From assembly GCA_033297075.1 (NCBI GenBank), contig MU858067.1, forward strand, positions 62,001-126,000: a DNA stretch of 64,000 nucleotides. The letters are read 5' to 3'. Below the pieces are notes generated by a model. That model worked only from the letters and a program-made list of their open reading frames with translations. It did not search any database and was not told the origin of the DNA. The position numbers were made by a program, and so were the translations under genes. Origin of the DNA: Rhypophila decipiens (taxonomy: Eukaryota > Ascomycota > Sordariomycetes > Sordariales > Naviculisporaceae). Shown here in pieces: positions 1 through 10,659 of the stretch (position 1 is the stretch's first letter; each line of letters starts with the position of its first letter).

Positions 1-1621
1 GCAGCGCAGATTCTTGTGGCAAGCTTGGCTCCCATGTGTAAGTCGAGATTCCAGGAATAGAAACCCGCCTCGTAGGTTTGTTCTGGTTGGTCCCTTTCTC
101 TCATTTGCAGACGCTCACCTCGTACACTACAGTAAAATCTCCCCACTGTCATCAATGGATCCGTTGACAAACTGCCCGAAGATGACCTTGCAAGCAGTGT
201 TGGGTATGCAGGACGTAGCCTCTCTCCTGGTCCGTCCCAACCAAAAGTTATGTGCCGACAGGCAGGAATGGGGTCCATTGAGGATCGAGAACATGCTCAA
301 CTTAACGAAGGCAACCTCCGCTACTGCAACCCCTCCTGCCAACGGCCTTGAAGTGGCAGACTAATGTCGGTTTGTCATGGGTTCGCTCCCATAACAGGCT
401 GACAGAATCATGGCAATTATCCATGGAATCCCAGGGAATTTGTATTGCGAGTCTGTCCAAGAGAGGAGAGGGCTTTGACCTACTGTACATGCTGCCTGGA
501 CGGAGTACGGAGTAGGCCCGCAAAGATTCAAAATCGTTGCGGCAACGGAGATTTACTTGCAGCTCCCATCCGGGCCCCGCTCCCTCCAAGAGGCGTCAAT
601 TCGCCTCTGACAAGTCAACAGTAGAAAATGGAACGCATGGCTGACATTTTGTTGGGCTGATGAGTGGATGGTATTTGCTGGAGCGAGAGGACGGCGGGAG
701 TGTGTAGACAGCGCGCTTAACTGCGCCGCCAGCCGCCCGTCACTTTTGTTCCTAGCTGCACCCAGGATTGACCCGGCGCTCTGCCATCCCCCCATTCCCC
801 ACCTGTGCCTGTGTTGCTGTCCGGCGCTGAGAGTTCGGATCCCTCTGCTCCCCTCCAAAGAAACCACCCAAAATACCAAAAAGAAACTCTTGCCGCTACT
901 CTTCCCGACTACCTAACCCTTTTCAAGTTTGCCTGCGACCCTTTGCGTTTGTTGCCCACTAAAGACGAATTGCGAAACAAGCAGGCTGCAAATTCTCCGT
1001 CTTTGTTTCCTTCCCCTCAGACGCCAATCGGCCCTGGTTCCCAAGTCCCCTCGACGTTGTTTGTAGGGCTTGGATCGCTCAGCCCGTCTTGGAGCCCTCG
1101 ACCTTGCCATCCCGTCCCTCCTCCTAGGTGAATGGGGGCTTCGCTATTCCTTTGGACAGCGCATCTACCACAACCGCCAAACCCTCAAACCTAGACCTCG
1201 ATCACTTCGCATTCTGTGCTGATCCTTGCCTCGGAGTGTCTTCTCCTCTATCGGCACAAAAACTCGGCTGCAGCTAGCACATTGATCCTCCTCTCTCCTC
1301 ACTTTGGCAGGACAGACGGCCGCTTCTGGCGACCTTGTCAGACACTTGTCTTCGCGGCCGTGTCACGACGAGTCGACGACAGTGCGCCATACTGCGCCGA
1401 GGGAAAAGTAAAAGAGGGAGAGGCAAGCGTCGAGAGGGCCCCGGTCGAGAAACCCTCCGTTTTTCGTGCCCGAGCGGTGACGGCCGGCGCCCTGAGGCTC
1501 CACCGCTTTGCCTGTAATAAACCACGATATCACCCATCCACACTTAGACTGTGGCATACCCACTAGCCAGCGCCAAAAGCGGCACTACGGCTATCTTGGA
1601 TCCATCTAGAAACTCTCGACC
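1..1621. other. Intergenic / promoter and leader region
   Basis: I see no recognisable gene here. The open frames are short and do not resemble known families. From about 1200 to 1620 the + strand is CT-rich with many short CTCT/CCTC runs, typical of a fungal promoter and 5' leader for the SH3-protein gene that starts at 1622. Confidence 0.5.
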
Positions 1622-3190
1622 ATGACGGCGATCATGTCGCCAGGCTCTCCCGCGACCTCGCCTCCAGCCATCACAACGACGGGCCCCAACGTCACGCATC
1701 CTCCGCTCCCGCCGTTAATAACATCGCCGCCTTCTCGTAGGAGCACATTGTCGCGTCCAATGTCTTATGCCTCCAAGAACCGCTTGTCGCAGTACTCGAC
1801 AGGTTCGATACCCTCCCGATCACGGCCGCCCTCGCATGTCTTTCCGATCTTTCCCTCCAGCTTGCCATATACTCTAGTCCGCGATTTCGCATACCCTGCC
1901 GGACATCCCATGCACTATGGCCCGCCTCCGGAGCCGTCCCGTCCCCCGTCGGGCATGACCACGCCAGCAAGCGAGCAGCGCCGGCTTTCAGATCCGCCGA
2001 TATCGTGGGACAGCAAAATGAGCTGGGATTGGGGCGGCGACACGTCTGGCAAAACTGATTTGGCCCCCATTCAGTTTGCTGACGGCCCTCCTTGGAGCGA
2101 AGACGAAGATCTTCAGAGTCCGGTCGTGAGCTCCCGCCACAGAAAACACAAGTCATCCTCGTCCACTGGCTTTGGGCACGGAAGGACTAGGAGCGGTCGT
2201 GATGGTCAGACAAACTCCATACTAGATCCTCAGAACTACGAACAGGACAGAGGATATTATGTTGGGACGAGCGGTGATGGCAGCGAGCGTTACTATATTA
2301 ACCAAGGCCAGGAGGCCAACGGCCCCGGAGGCGAATATGTCACTTACCCTCCCGGAGAGGCACGTCACAGCGCTTCGCCTCAATATCAGATCCCAGCCCA
2401 AGAGCCTCGCCAGTACGCTGATCCCGATGCGGGCTACGATTCAGAGGACTCGGAGGATGAGTCCCCGGGTTATCACCCCGCAGATGAGTCCCGCTACTCG
2501 AGAGATTATCAATTTACCATCACTTCGCCAGACGAGGAGATGCACGGTAAGGCAGTTGCGTTATTCGACTTTGAGAGGGAGAACGAAAACGAGTTGCCGC
2601 TCGTGGAGGGACAAATTATCTGGGTGTCTTACCGGTATGGGCAAGGCTGGTTGGTAGCAATGGATCCAACAACCCAAGAGAACGGCCTTGTCCCCGAGGG
2701 CTACGTGCGACTCATACGTGACATCGAGGGGGGCATCAACAGCCTGACTGGTCGAGTTGGCGAAAGCCCAGTCAGCCCCAACGATGTCGGCACGCCAACA
2801 CAGGCCGAACATCACCATTTCGGCCATACGCCCACACCAAGCAACGCGACTAATGGATATCACCAACCCATCGTTTCGACCTTTTCCACCTCTAGCAAAG
2901 ATTTAGAACGGTATCCGCACCATCTCTTGGGTACTCAGGCAGGACAGGCTCCGCCACAGGTAGTTCACTACCACGGGCAGCGTGGCGGCGGAAGCCAAGC
3001 TAACACGCCGACACTCTTGTTCCATTCAGACACTGGCCTGATGAGGCGAGGGAGCCAAGATGTTCCGACCCCGACTCCTGGTGAAAATGGCAGAACCGAA
3101 CAGGCCGTTGAGACTTTGCCTGACGCGAGGCTGAACGACATTAAAGAGACGACGGGCGATGATACGAAGGCGGCAGAGGCAGAAAGGTGA
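1622..3190 (+). CDS. NBP2: SH3-domain adaptor, Nbp2/Skb5-like
   Basis: Single-exon protein of 522 residues. One SH3 domain sits near residues 309-366 (ALFDFERENENELPL, then YGQGWLVA and GLVPEGYV). This tight match to the SH3 of yeast Nbp2 and fission yeast Skb5 is the basis for the call. In those yeasts the adaptor brings PP2C phosphatases to MAP-kinase pathways (HOG and cell wall) and binds PAK kinases; that role is inferred here. The first 300 residues are Pro/Ser-rich and disordered, with an acidic stretch around residues 270-280. The C-terminal 150 residues are also low complexity. The chosen start is the first ATG of the frame, directly after a CT-rich leader, and it has CC just upstream. 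The protein is longer than yeast Nbp2 (236 aa), mainly through its disordered flanks. Confidence 0.8.
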   Translation: MTAIMSPGSPATSPPAITTTGPNVTHPPLPPLITSPPSRRSTLSRPMSYASKNRLSQYSTGSIPSRSRPPSHVFPIFPSSLPYTLVRDFAYPAGHPMHYGPPPEPSRPPSGMTTPASEQRRLSDPPISWDSKMSWDWGGDTSGKTDLAPIQFADGPPWSEDEDLQSPVVSSRHRKHKSSSSTGFGHGRTRSGRDGQTNSILDPQNYEQDRGYYVGTSGDGSERYYINQGQEANGPGGEYVTYPPGEARHSASPQYQIPAQEPRQYADPDAGYDSEDSEDESPGYHPADESRYSRDYQFTITSPDEEMHGKAVALFDFERENENELPLVEGQIIWVSYRYGQGWLVAMDPTTQENGLVPEGYVRLIRDIEGGINSLTGRVGESPVSPNDVGTPTQAEHHHFGHTPTPSNATNGYHQPIVSTFSTSSKDLERYPHHLLGTQAGQAPPQVVHYHGQRGGGSQANTPTLLFHSDTGLMRRGSQDVPTPTPGENGRTEQAVETLPDARLNDIKETTGDDTKAAEAER

Positions 3191-4552
3191 CGAAACGAGA
3201 CAAGAAAAAAGATGGTGTCACGCCAAAAGAAAAAAAGCGGAATATGTTTATGAAAGTAGCCTTTGCTGAGAAAGGGATGATGAGTAGATGAGCGGACGAG
3301 TACTGTGTAGGAGCAGCTGAAAGACTTTTGATGTTTGATGAACCACAACCATGTACTACTATTCTTTTCATAATCCTTTTTATATACGGAGAAGCGAGCG
3401 AAGAGTATCAGCAGGATGAAGCAAGCGGCTGGGCGTGAAGAGAAACAACGACGCTCTAGTACCCTTGACCTCCAACACTGACAGTTCAGACTCGCCTCGT
3501 GCCCCCTTTTGACACATCCTCTTTTTTCGGTTTCATATTAACTTCGGTATGGGATTTCATACACTGGCCGGTCTATCGGTATTTTATTTCTTATACTATG
3601 ATTTGATGATGTCTTTTCATGGTGTCCGGGATAGCAAATGGGTTACAGGAAATCGAGGAGGGATAGGGCTTGTTGCAAAGCAAGCCAATGGCAACCGCAA
3701 TCAAAGAGCCGTTTGGCCTTCTAAACCAGGGAATCGGCCCCAAATATAAATACGGTTGCTGCAAAGAGAAACAGCGGCATGGTATACAGGCAATGCTCGA
3801 TCCAGCATATTCAAAAACAACCATCGGTTGGCAACCTTCCGATCTTTCTCTTATCTTGACACCAGCGCACTTACGTATACCCACTGTATATTCCGTGGAT
3901 TATGTCCTTCTCGAAGCTACCTGGAATTGTGAGATAAGTCCGGTTCTCAAAGTTTTAGGGGGCAAAGCTGTTTATTCGGCAGAAGTCCAATCATCTCGGG
4001 CTGGGTCTGGAAGTAAACATTATCGATATCGTCCTCTGGTGCTCATCCTCCTCCATCCGATGTTTACGAGGACACGAACAATGTCCTTGTGAAGAAATAT
4101 TTGATCCAAGATTGATAACTAGCAAGATAATTTCCGGATATTCATCTGATATTCATACCAGGTCCCCACATGTTCGTGGTTGGTTCTGTGAACTCGTCCG
4201 AAATCCCATCCGATATCTCCGGATTGAACTATGGTACTGTATGGTAGTGTATCATACCAGAACCCGCTGTAATCCCCGTGCATGACGTAACTTTTAATGC
4301 TATCATCCCGGCTAATTCTCCGCAACGATACCGCTGGAGCTGCCCTGACCAAGCAAGCAAAATCCCAGATCCAAACCATACGCCATTTCGGACGGACATC
4401 ATCTTCGCTCATTTTTACCGGACGGCCGGACCCCGATCTTTTTCTCCAAAACTCAATTGGACCCTTCAAGCACTTAAAGTTTGGTTCCTTGCATTGGCTT
4501 TGTGTCAAGGCGCATTATCTTGACTCAGGACAAGGACGAATCATCCATCACA
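3191..4552. other. Intergenic, no gene seen
   Basis: The 3' flank of the SH3-protein gene and the promoter of the b5-reductase gene. Frames are short or begin without ATG, and none resembles a known protein. Confidence 0.5.
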
Positions 4553-5687
4553 ATGAGCTTGTTTGTAGCTAGCAGATCTGCCTTCCGGGCCGCTGCGCCT
4601 ATCAAGCGGGTAAGCTTCTGCCTCTGTTTTAACTGATCGGTACTTTGGCGTTCGGTCTTTGGGAGGCAATGTGATTGCTGACTCCTTTTTCACCGTCTAG
4701 CAATTCCAGCAGCCCGCGCGCAGATATGCCACGGAGCAAACAACGCCCACTCCGGAGCCCAAGAGCGGCAGCAACGTCCTCCTCTACGTCGCCGGAGCGG
4801 CCGGTCTTGCCGGCGCAGGCTACTACTTCTTCTCGGGCACTCCCGCCGCGAAGAAGGCCGAGGCCAAGGTCAAGGATGTCGCAGCGGCCGTAACACCAGA
4901 GAAGAAGAAGGCCCTCACAGGCGGAGACCAGGGATTCGTCAGCCTCCTCCTCGAGGACGTTGAGACAGTCAACCACAACACCAAGCTCTTCCGCTTCAAG
5001 CTGCCCGAAGATGACATGGTCTCGGGCGTGACCGTGACCAGCGCGATCCTCACCAAGTTCAAGCCCAACAACGCCGACAAGCCCGTCATCCGCCCTTACA
5101 CCCCGATCAGCGATGAGGACACGGTCGGCCACATGGATCTTCTCGTCAAGAAGTACCCCAACGGCCCCATGAGCACACATCTGCACGACATGGTACCCGG
5201 CCAGCGCCTGGAGATCAAGGGTCCTCTTCCCAAATATCCCTGGTCGGCCAACAAGCACCAGCACATCGGTCTGATCGCGGGCGGCACCGGCATCACGCCC
5301 ATGTTCCAGCTCTGCCGTACCATCTTCAGCAACCCCGACGACAAGACCAAGGTCACGCTGGTTTTCGGCAACGTCACCGAGGAGGACATTTTGCTCAAGA
5401 AGGAGCTCGCCGATCTCGAGAACACGTATCCTCAACGGTTCCGTGCTTTTTACGTGTTGGATAACCCCCCCAAGGAGTGGGTTGGCAACAAGGGCTTCAT
5501 CACCAAGGAGCTGCTCAAGACGGTGCTGCCTGAGCCCAAGTCGGAGAACATCAAGCTTTTTGTCTGTGGACCTCCGGGCATGATGAACTCGATCTCGGGC
5601 AACAAGAAGAGTCCCCGCGACCAGGGCGAGTTGGTTGGTGTTCTCAAGGAGCTTGGATATACCCCTGAGCAGGTCTACAAGTTCTAA
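4553..5687 (+). CDS. MCR1: NADH-cytochrome b5 reductase 2, mitochondrial
   Basis: Two exons, 4553-4609 and 4701-5687, joined across a GTAAGC...CTAG intron to give 347 residues, the usual length for fungal Mcr1. The enzyme passes electrons from NADH through FAD to cytochrome b5. In yeast it lies in the mitochondrial outer membrane and intermembrane space and supports ergosterol synthesis and ascorbyl-radical reduction. The N-terminus is an Arg/Ala-rich presequence ([15 protein letters not shown]), followed by one hydrophobic segment near residues 52-69. The FAD-binding motif RPYTPI, the NADH-binding GGTGITP and the C-terminal CGPPGMM motif are all present. The intron separates most of the targeting sequence from the catalytic part. 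Frame continuity from 4701 through the ATG at 5016 supports the join. Confidence 0.95.
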
Positions 5688-6188
5688 GCTGGGGTTTGGG
5701 TTTTGGGGGCGTTTGTCGAGTTTTGCACCAAGACTATATCACATGTCTTGATATGAGAGCGATTGGCGTCTGGTGCAGAGATAGAGAGTGCTAAGCGATT
5801 CTTCTTGTTCACCTCGGTCACATGTATCAATATTCTCAATAGAAGCTGGAAATAAATTATGAGATTTTATCTCGCGCGCCTAGAAGGCGACGCTTCCTGA
5901 GGCGTGTCGGTGAGACGCCGATAGATAAAGCTCCGGATGTGTAAGTCGCTTACTCATGAGAATGGGAGCCTATAACAGGGCCGTATTCGAGGTTATACCG
6001 GTAGGCATCTCAATCCTATATGCTGCCCCGCCCATGTTTCTCGGGAATATTTTGAACCACTCATGTTCTTTTATGAGTCTATCAGTCCAACCCCATCAAC
6101 TCACACTTTCAGGGTCCTTCTGCCAGTCACGACCTCTTTTTGCCTCGTTGTCGTGACGTGATTTTGAGCATTCTGCAACAACGAAGCT
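5688..6188. other. Intergenic, no gene seen
   Basis: About 500 nt between the b5-reductase stop and the start of the Zn2Cys6 gene. It holds the 3' UTR of one and the promoter of the other, and no coding signal is visible. Confidence 0.5.
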
Positions 6189-8188
6189 ATGTCTCTAAGC
6201 TTATTACCATCCGATGGATATGGGAGGATGGATGTATTCATGACAGCATCTGGACCGGCGTCCAAGGCCGCGCAGGCATGCATCAGCTGTCGCAAGCAAA
6301 AGTAGGTCTCCCCAGAACTTGACCATTCATTTTCTCATGATGCTAACTCGCCTAAAGAAGAAAATGTGACAAGACACTGCCAATGTGCGCACTCTGCGCC
6401 AGGATGGGCAGACAGTGCGATTACACGGACACACCAGCACCACCGACAGCAGATGATCTTGCTGTCCTCCAGGCTCGTCTAGCCGACCTGGAAAACCGGT
6501 TGAGTGCAGCCAACGCCAATGCAACCAACAGTCACAGTCCCGGGACAGGAGGAACTGGAAGCAGTCCGGATGTCAACATGGAGCCATCACCACCAGCCAG
6601 CACCAACACCATTGCTGCTCCCTCAGAGACGGACCATAGCACGACCGGTAGCGGTAGCACAAGAATCAACTCGTGGCTCGGAGGCCCCCTCTGGACCGCC
6701 CCCCAGGGAGCGAGCAACTTTCCGTCAGCGATATTCCTAGACATAGACTGCTTCAAATGGGCAGGCATGCACATACCCAAGCCCAACGTCCATGTTCCAG
6801 CCGAAGTATTCGCCATACTCACCAACGCCCCCACGACCATCCAAGACGCGACTGCTTCGTATTTCGACTCCATCCACCCATGGTTCCCAATCATCTCGAA
6901 GAAGAGAATGAGCATAGGGACCTCTCTCCAAGAAGGCGGTCCCGATATCGCCATGCTCTTTCTAGCAATGAAGCTCGTCGCCTTCCCCTCCAACCATGCA
7001 ACGGGGATCCCACCTGCTCAAGACCCATTATACATGTCCTCGAAACGATTCTTGTCGCTGCTCGAAGCAAGCGGCTGTTTGTCTCTCGCGCATTTACAAG
7101 CCAAGATCCTGGTTACAATCTACGAACTAGGCCATGCTATTTACCCAAGCGCGTGGATGTCGATCGGCTCGTGCGCGCGATACATGGATATCATCGGCCT
7201 CCCGTCGTTTAAAGAAAGCTCGACATTTCTCGGGTCGGTAACCACCTGGACGGAAATGGAAGAACGTCGGAGATGTTGGTGGGCTGTTTACATTCTCGAC
7301 CGCATACTATGCCTAGGGAACAAGAAGCGGTTTGCCTTGCCCGAGGAGCCGGATGATCATTTCTTGTTGCCGGTGGACGATGACGCCTGGGATAACGGGG
7401 ATCCTGCGCGGTCGTTGCAGATGGGTGTCCAGACTGCGTTGGAACAACCTCAAGGCCCGTTTGCACGACTAGCTCAGGGGGCGATTATGATAAGTAATAT
7501 TCTTACACATTGCAGGGATAGGATTGCAATGTTTCGTAAAGGGCAGGTTGATACTAGCGACCCGGAACAAGCCATCGCCCGTGTTCAGTCGTTACTAGAC
7601 ACAATAAACACATATACCGAAATCACCTCCTCCGAACTACTACAAACCGCCACCACCAACAACAACAATTCTGGATCCTCCCCTGACTCTTCTTCCTCCC
7701 AAGGTCCAGCAAAACAGTACTCTTATTTCGCGCGCCTCACACCCAGATGCCTAGCAACCTCGGCCGCAATCCTGCTCTACGACGCCTACGCCTGCCCCGA
7801 AAACCTATGCGACGGACCCTCCCCCCTAGGAAGCGACTCGTTTCCGCCCAAACAACCTTTCCAACTCCAAATGCAAGTCACAGCCGTCAAGGGGCTGCGC
7901 ACGTCCTCGCTAGCAATGCGCGAGCTCAGTCTGGAAATGCTCGACAATGTGCTGCTCCCTTCTGCGCAGCAAAAGATCAGCCCGTTGTGTTTGGATGGTC
8001 TGTATTGTGCGGTAGCGAGTCTTCATTGGTTGTTCAAAGAGGGCGGGGAGCAATGTATTGGCGAGGCGTTGGCGGATGTGCGGACTTGTATGGGACGGTT
8101 GGGGATGCGCTGGAGTTTGGGACGGGTGTATGGGGAGCTCATGGGTTTTCATGATGTTACTATTGGTATGGCTTTGAGGAGTTTGTGA
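6189..8188 (+). CDS. Zn2Cys6 (Gal4-type) transcription factor
   Basis: Two exons, 6189-6301 and 6358-8188, giving 647 residues. The intron (GTAGGT, branch site TGCTAAC, AAAG) lies inside the zinc cluster. Splicing restores C31-x2-C34-x6-C41-x6-C48-x2-C51-x6-C58, the exact Zn2Cys6 spacing, which also fixes the splice sites. A short dimerisation-like helix follows (LAVLQARLADLENRL). The rest matches the fungal-specific middle homology region, with the hallmark IHPWFPII near residue 190 and a helical core downstream, so it should act as a DNA-binding regulator in the nucleus. The target pathway cannot be read from the sequence. The neighbours are housekeeping genes, so no cluster-specific role is suggested. 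The start could also be one of the in-frame ATGs at codons 14 or 18, which leave the cluster intact. Confidence 0.9.
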
Positions 8189-8622
8189 ATTCATCTATCA
8201 ATGGACTGGTCTGGACTGGACTGGCTGGAGTAAATAATATATACCTGGTAAGGAGGGCAAGTATTACAGTGACAGGAAAGGATCGAGGAATAATCAAAGA
8301 ATAACTAACAAGTGTTTACTGTAATGACTCTTCACAACGCTATATGCGTGATTCTCGTTCGCTCTGACACAAGAGGTCTAGGTAATAAGAGGCGACCAAA
8401 CCCAGTACTCCAGTCCCCAATCCCAGCTAAACCCAGCAGTACTGTATCGTACATTTCTGTTAATATCAAGTAACACCCCAACCGGTATACCAACCCTAGA
8501 CAATGCAGACCAACGCTGATATCATAAAACCAAACAAACGCCATGTTCAAGACGCCTAATCATTTCTTACCGTCCTCCAACCGGGCCGCCGCATCCCAAA
8601 CCGAATAATCCCCCCTGAGCCC
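8189..8622. other. Convergent 3' intergenic region
   Basis: About 430 nt between the stops of two convergent genes (Zn2Cys6 factor and Atg6). It begins with a short imperfect CTGGA repeat near 8200-8225. Nothing else was recognised. Confidence 0.5.
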
Positions 8623-10255
8623 CTAACCGGTAGACGACCCGACACGAGGCGGTGCCAAACCAGCATTCTTCAAATAATTGGCGTTACTCGCATGGGCAAG
8701 CAGGAACTTACAACTAGTCAAGGTCAACTTGCAAGCCTTGGTCCACTGGCCGTCGTCTTGCGCGATGCCCAGCTTGATGCTCACATCCCCAATCTTGTCG
8801 CCCTCGATTCGGTACGGCAAGCACAGCGGGGTTCCCTCCTTCGCCGTCTGCTGCTGTACAAAAACCCCCAGCTGGCGGACCAGCTCGAGAAACGCCGTCA
8901 TGGCATTATCAAACTTGCGGTGCATAAACGTCAGCCCGAGCGGCATGTCGCCGCTGGAGAATAGCTCGAGGACATGTCGTTTCGGCGGTGGTGGAGGGGC
9001 ACTGGCTGTACCCGTACCGCCGATAGCAGCGCTGACTCCTCGTCGACTGCTCACCCTACTGGAAGCCGGCGACGCTTGCTCAATCCGTATAATCCGCGAG
9101 GTCGAGCCCATAGGTTGCAGCTCGTAGTTTTCGAACTTGTACTCCAGCTTCTCAGCCACTGTAGCAAGTAAAAGTAGGGCATGTCCCCATGCTGCATTGA
9201 TCTCGGGCCAGTCAACAGGACAGGTGGACAACCGACCCAGACGCAAGCCGTTGATGGTGGCAAAGGTGCCGTCGTGACTGATACAAAAGGTATCATTGTA
9301 CACGTTGCTGCGCTGCAGCTTCTCGAGCTGCTTCGAGTCGTGGTCGAACTTGCTGTTGACGCTGTCTCGCTCGTTCTGGAAGTCGGCGAGCTTGCTGGCA
9401 AAGCCGTTGCGCTCTCGCCAGAAGGCTTCTTCCTGGCTGTCCAGCTCGGCGGATTCTTGTTCTAGAGCAGCGAGCTCGGCGTCGAGCGCTGCCTTTTCTG
9501 CTTCTAGCCTGAGGAGTAGTTCTTTGCCGTCGGCCTCGGCCTTCCGGGCCTTGCGGACGGCTTCCTCTTGTGCCCGTAGTTCCTCCCATGTTGGTGCGGT
9601 GGCTTGTGCCTCCTTAAGAAAGCCCACGTAGGCGTCGGTTTCCATCTTTATATTCTCAAGCTTCTTTTGCATCTCGTCGACCAAGATGTCTGAGCACTCG
9701 ACGCAGATGGGGTGGTCAACGTCGGACCGTGAGGAGACAATCTCGAACAGCTTGCCTATCCGTTCCACCTCGTAGGGTTTTGTCGGATCGGGGCTGTCGT
9801 CCCCTGGAGCTCCATTCTCGTTTGATGGAGAGGTTGGGTTTGACGGCTGCTGACGCTGGTGCTTTTGTTGATGCCCTGCTGGTCCTTCGATCTGAGACTC
9901 AGTCAGGTAGATAAAAGACATCGAGCTGTCACGGACGCCGCCATCTCCCCTGCCTGGACCGCTATGTCTCTTGAAGGTGGGTTGATTGCCGCTCTTGGCC
10001 GCCTTCTCATATACCGTTTTCCGAGCTGGATCTTGGGGCGGATGGAGTGAAGTGGAAGCGGTCGGCGTCTTTTTGGGGGGTTGTTGCGAATGGGTCGCTA
10101 TAGACATAATCAAAGTTAGCACAAATACTGCCAAAGTAACGACAAGAGCATCGGATAATGGTCTTCGTACCCACGAGGAGATCATAAGCAGCTGGATTCA
10201 AGTCCTCGAGGGAGCTGTCGAGCTTGAGTGGATTGTGACACTTTTGACAATACAT
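8623..10255 (-). CDS. ATG6: Atg6/Vps30 (Beclin 1) autophagy protein
   Basis: Two exons on the minus strand, 10255-10171 and 10097-8623, giving 519 residues. Atg6 is a subunit of the class III PI3-kinase (Vps34) complexes that drive autophagosome formation and vacuolar sorting. The first exon supplies MYCQKCHNPL, a CxxC pair that matches the second CxxC in HPICVECSDIL. A short motif FIYLTESQ corresponds to the conserved BH3-like/flexible region. A Glu/Ala-rich coiled coil spans roughly residues 165-275. The C-terminal evolutionarily conserved (BARA) domain begins about NVYNDTFCISHDG and includes the GLRLGRL and NAAWGH motifs. The intron carries the branch site GTGCTAAC. The continuous frame that reads through it from 10185 is an intron read-through and not the true start. 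Confidence 0.95.
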
Positions 10256-10659
10256 GGTCGCGACTGGTCCGTTCCATATTCCGAACTGAGCGTTGCCAGG
10301 AGTAAAATAGTTGGAAATCGAAGAATGCCTTTGAAGTTATTGTAATGAATGCAGTCCGGTAACTCAAATTCTTGGGCGGCCCCGCGCTGTCTTTAACTGT
10401 GCTGATCAGACGGCAGGGTGTTATCAGATGGATAAGGCAGCTGTCCGGCTGTGACGCACGTGGTCCACTGTTGCTACCCCCCAAGGCCCCAATTTTATTC
10501 ATGGTCTAGGCCATTTTTGGGGCCCCCTTGCAGCCCTACCGAATGGGACAATCTGTTGTTCTGTACCCCTCCGTCGCGTTGAACAATTCAATTTACGCGA
10601 CTCAAGCTCGGCACCGCCAATCCATCGCGCCTCGAACAGAAATCGGCCATGCACAAATC
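10256..10659. other. Divergent promoter between ATG6 and the Scm3-like gene
   Basis: About 400 nt shared by two divergently transcribed genes. An in-frame ATG at 10543 could extend the downstream protein by 39 residues. Confidence 0.45.

Noticed and set aside
4629..5435. 268-codon minus-strand frame opposite MCR1
   Set aside because: It is a shadow of the strongly codon-biased MCR1 gene; its Leu/Val/Gly/Asp/Glu-rich sequence is the antisense of that gene.
10528..10659. Upstream extension of the Scm3-like frame
   Set aside because: It starts at TTG. An ATG at 10543 exists, but the MEPPAKRPRLG start at 10660 fits the family better.
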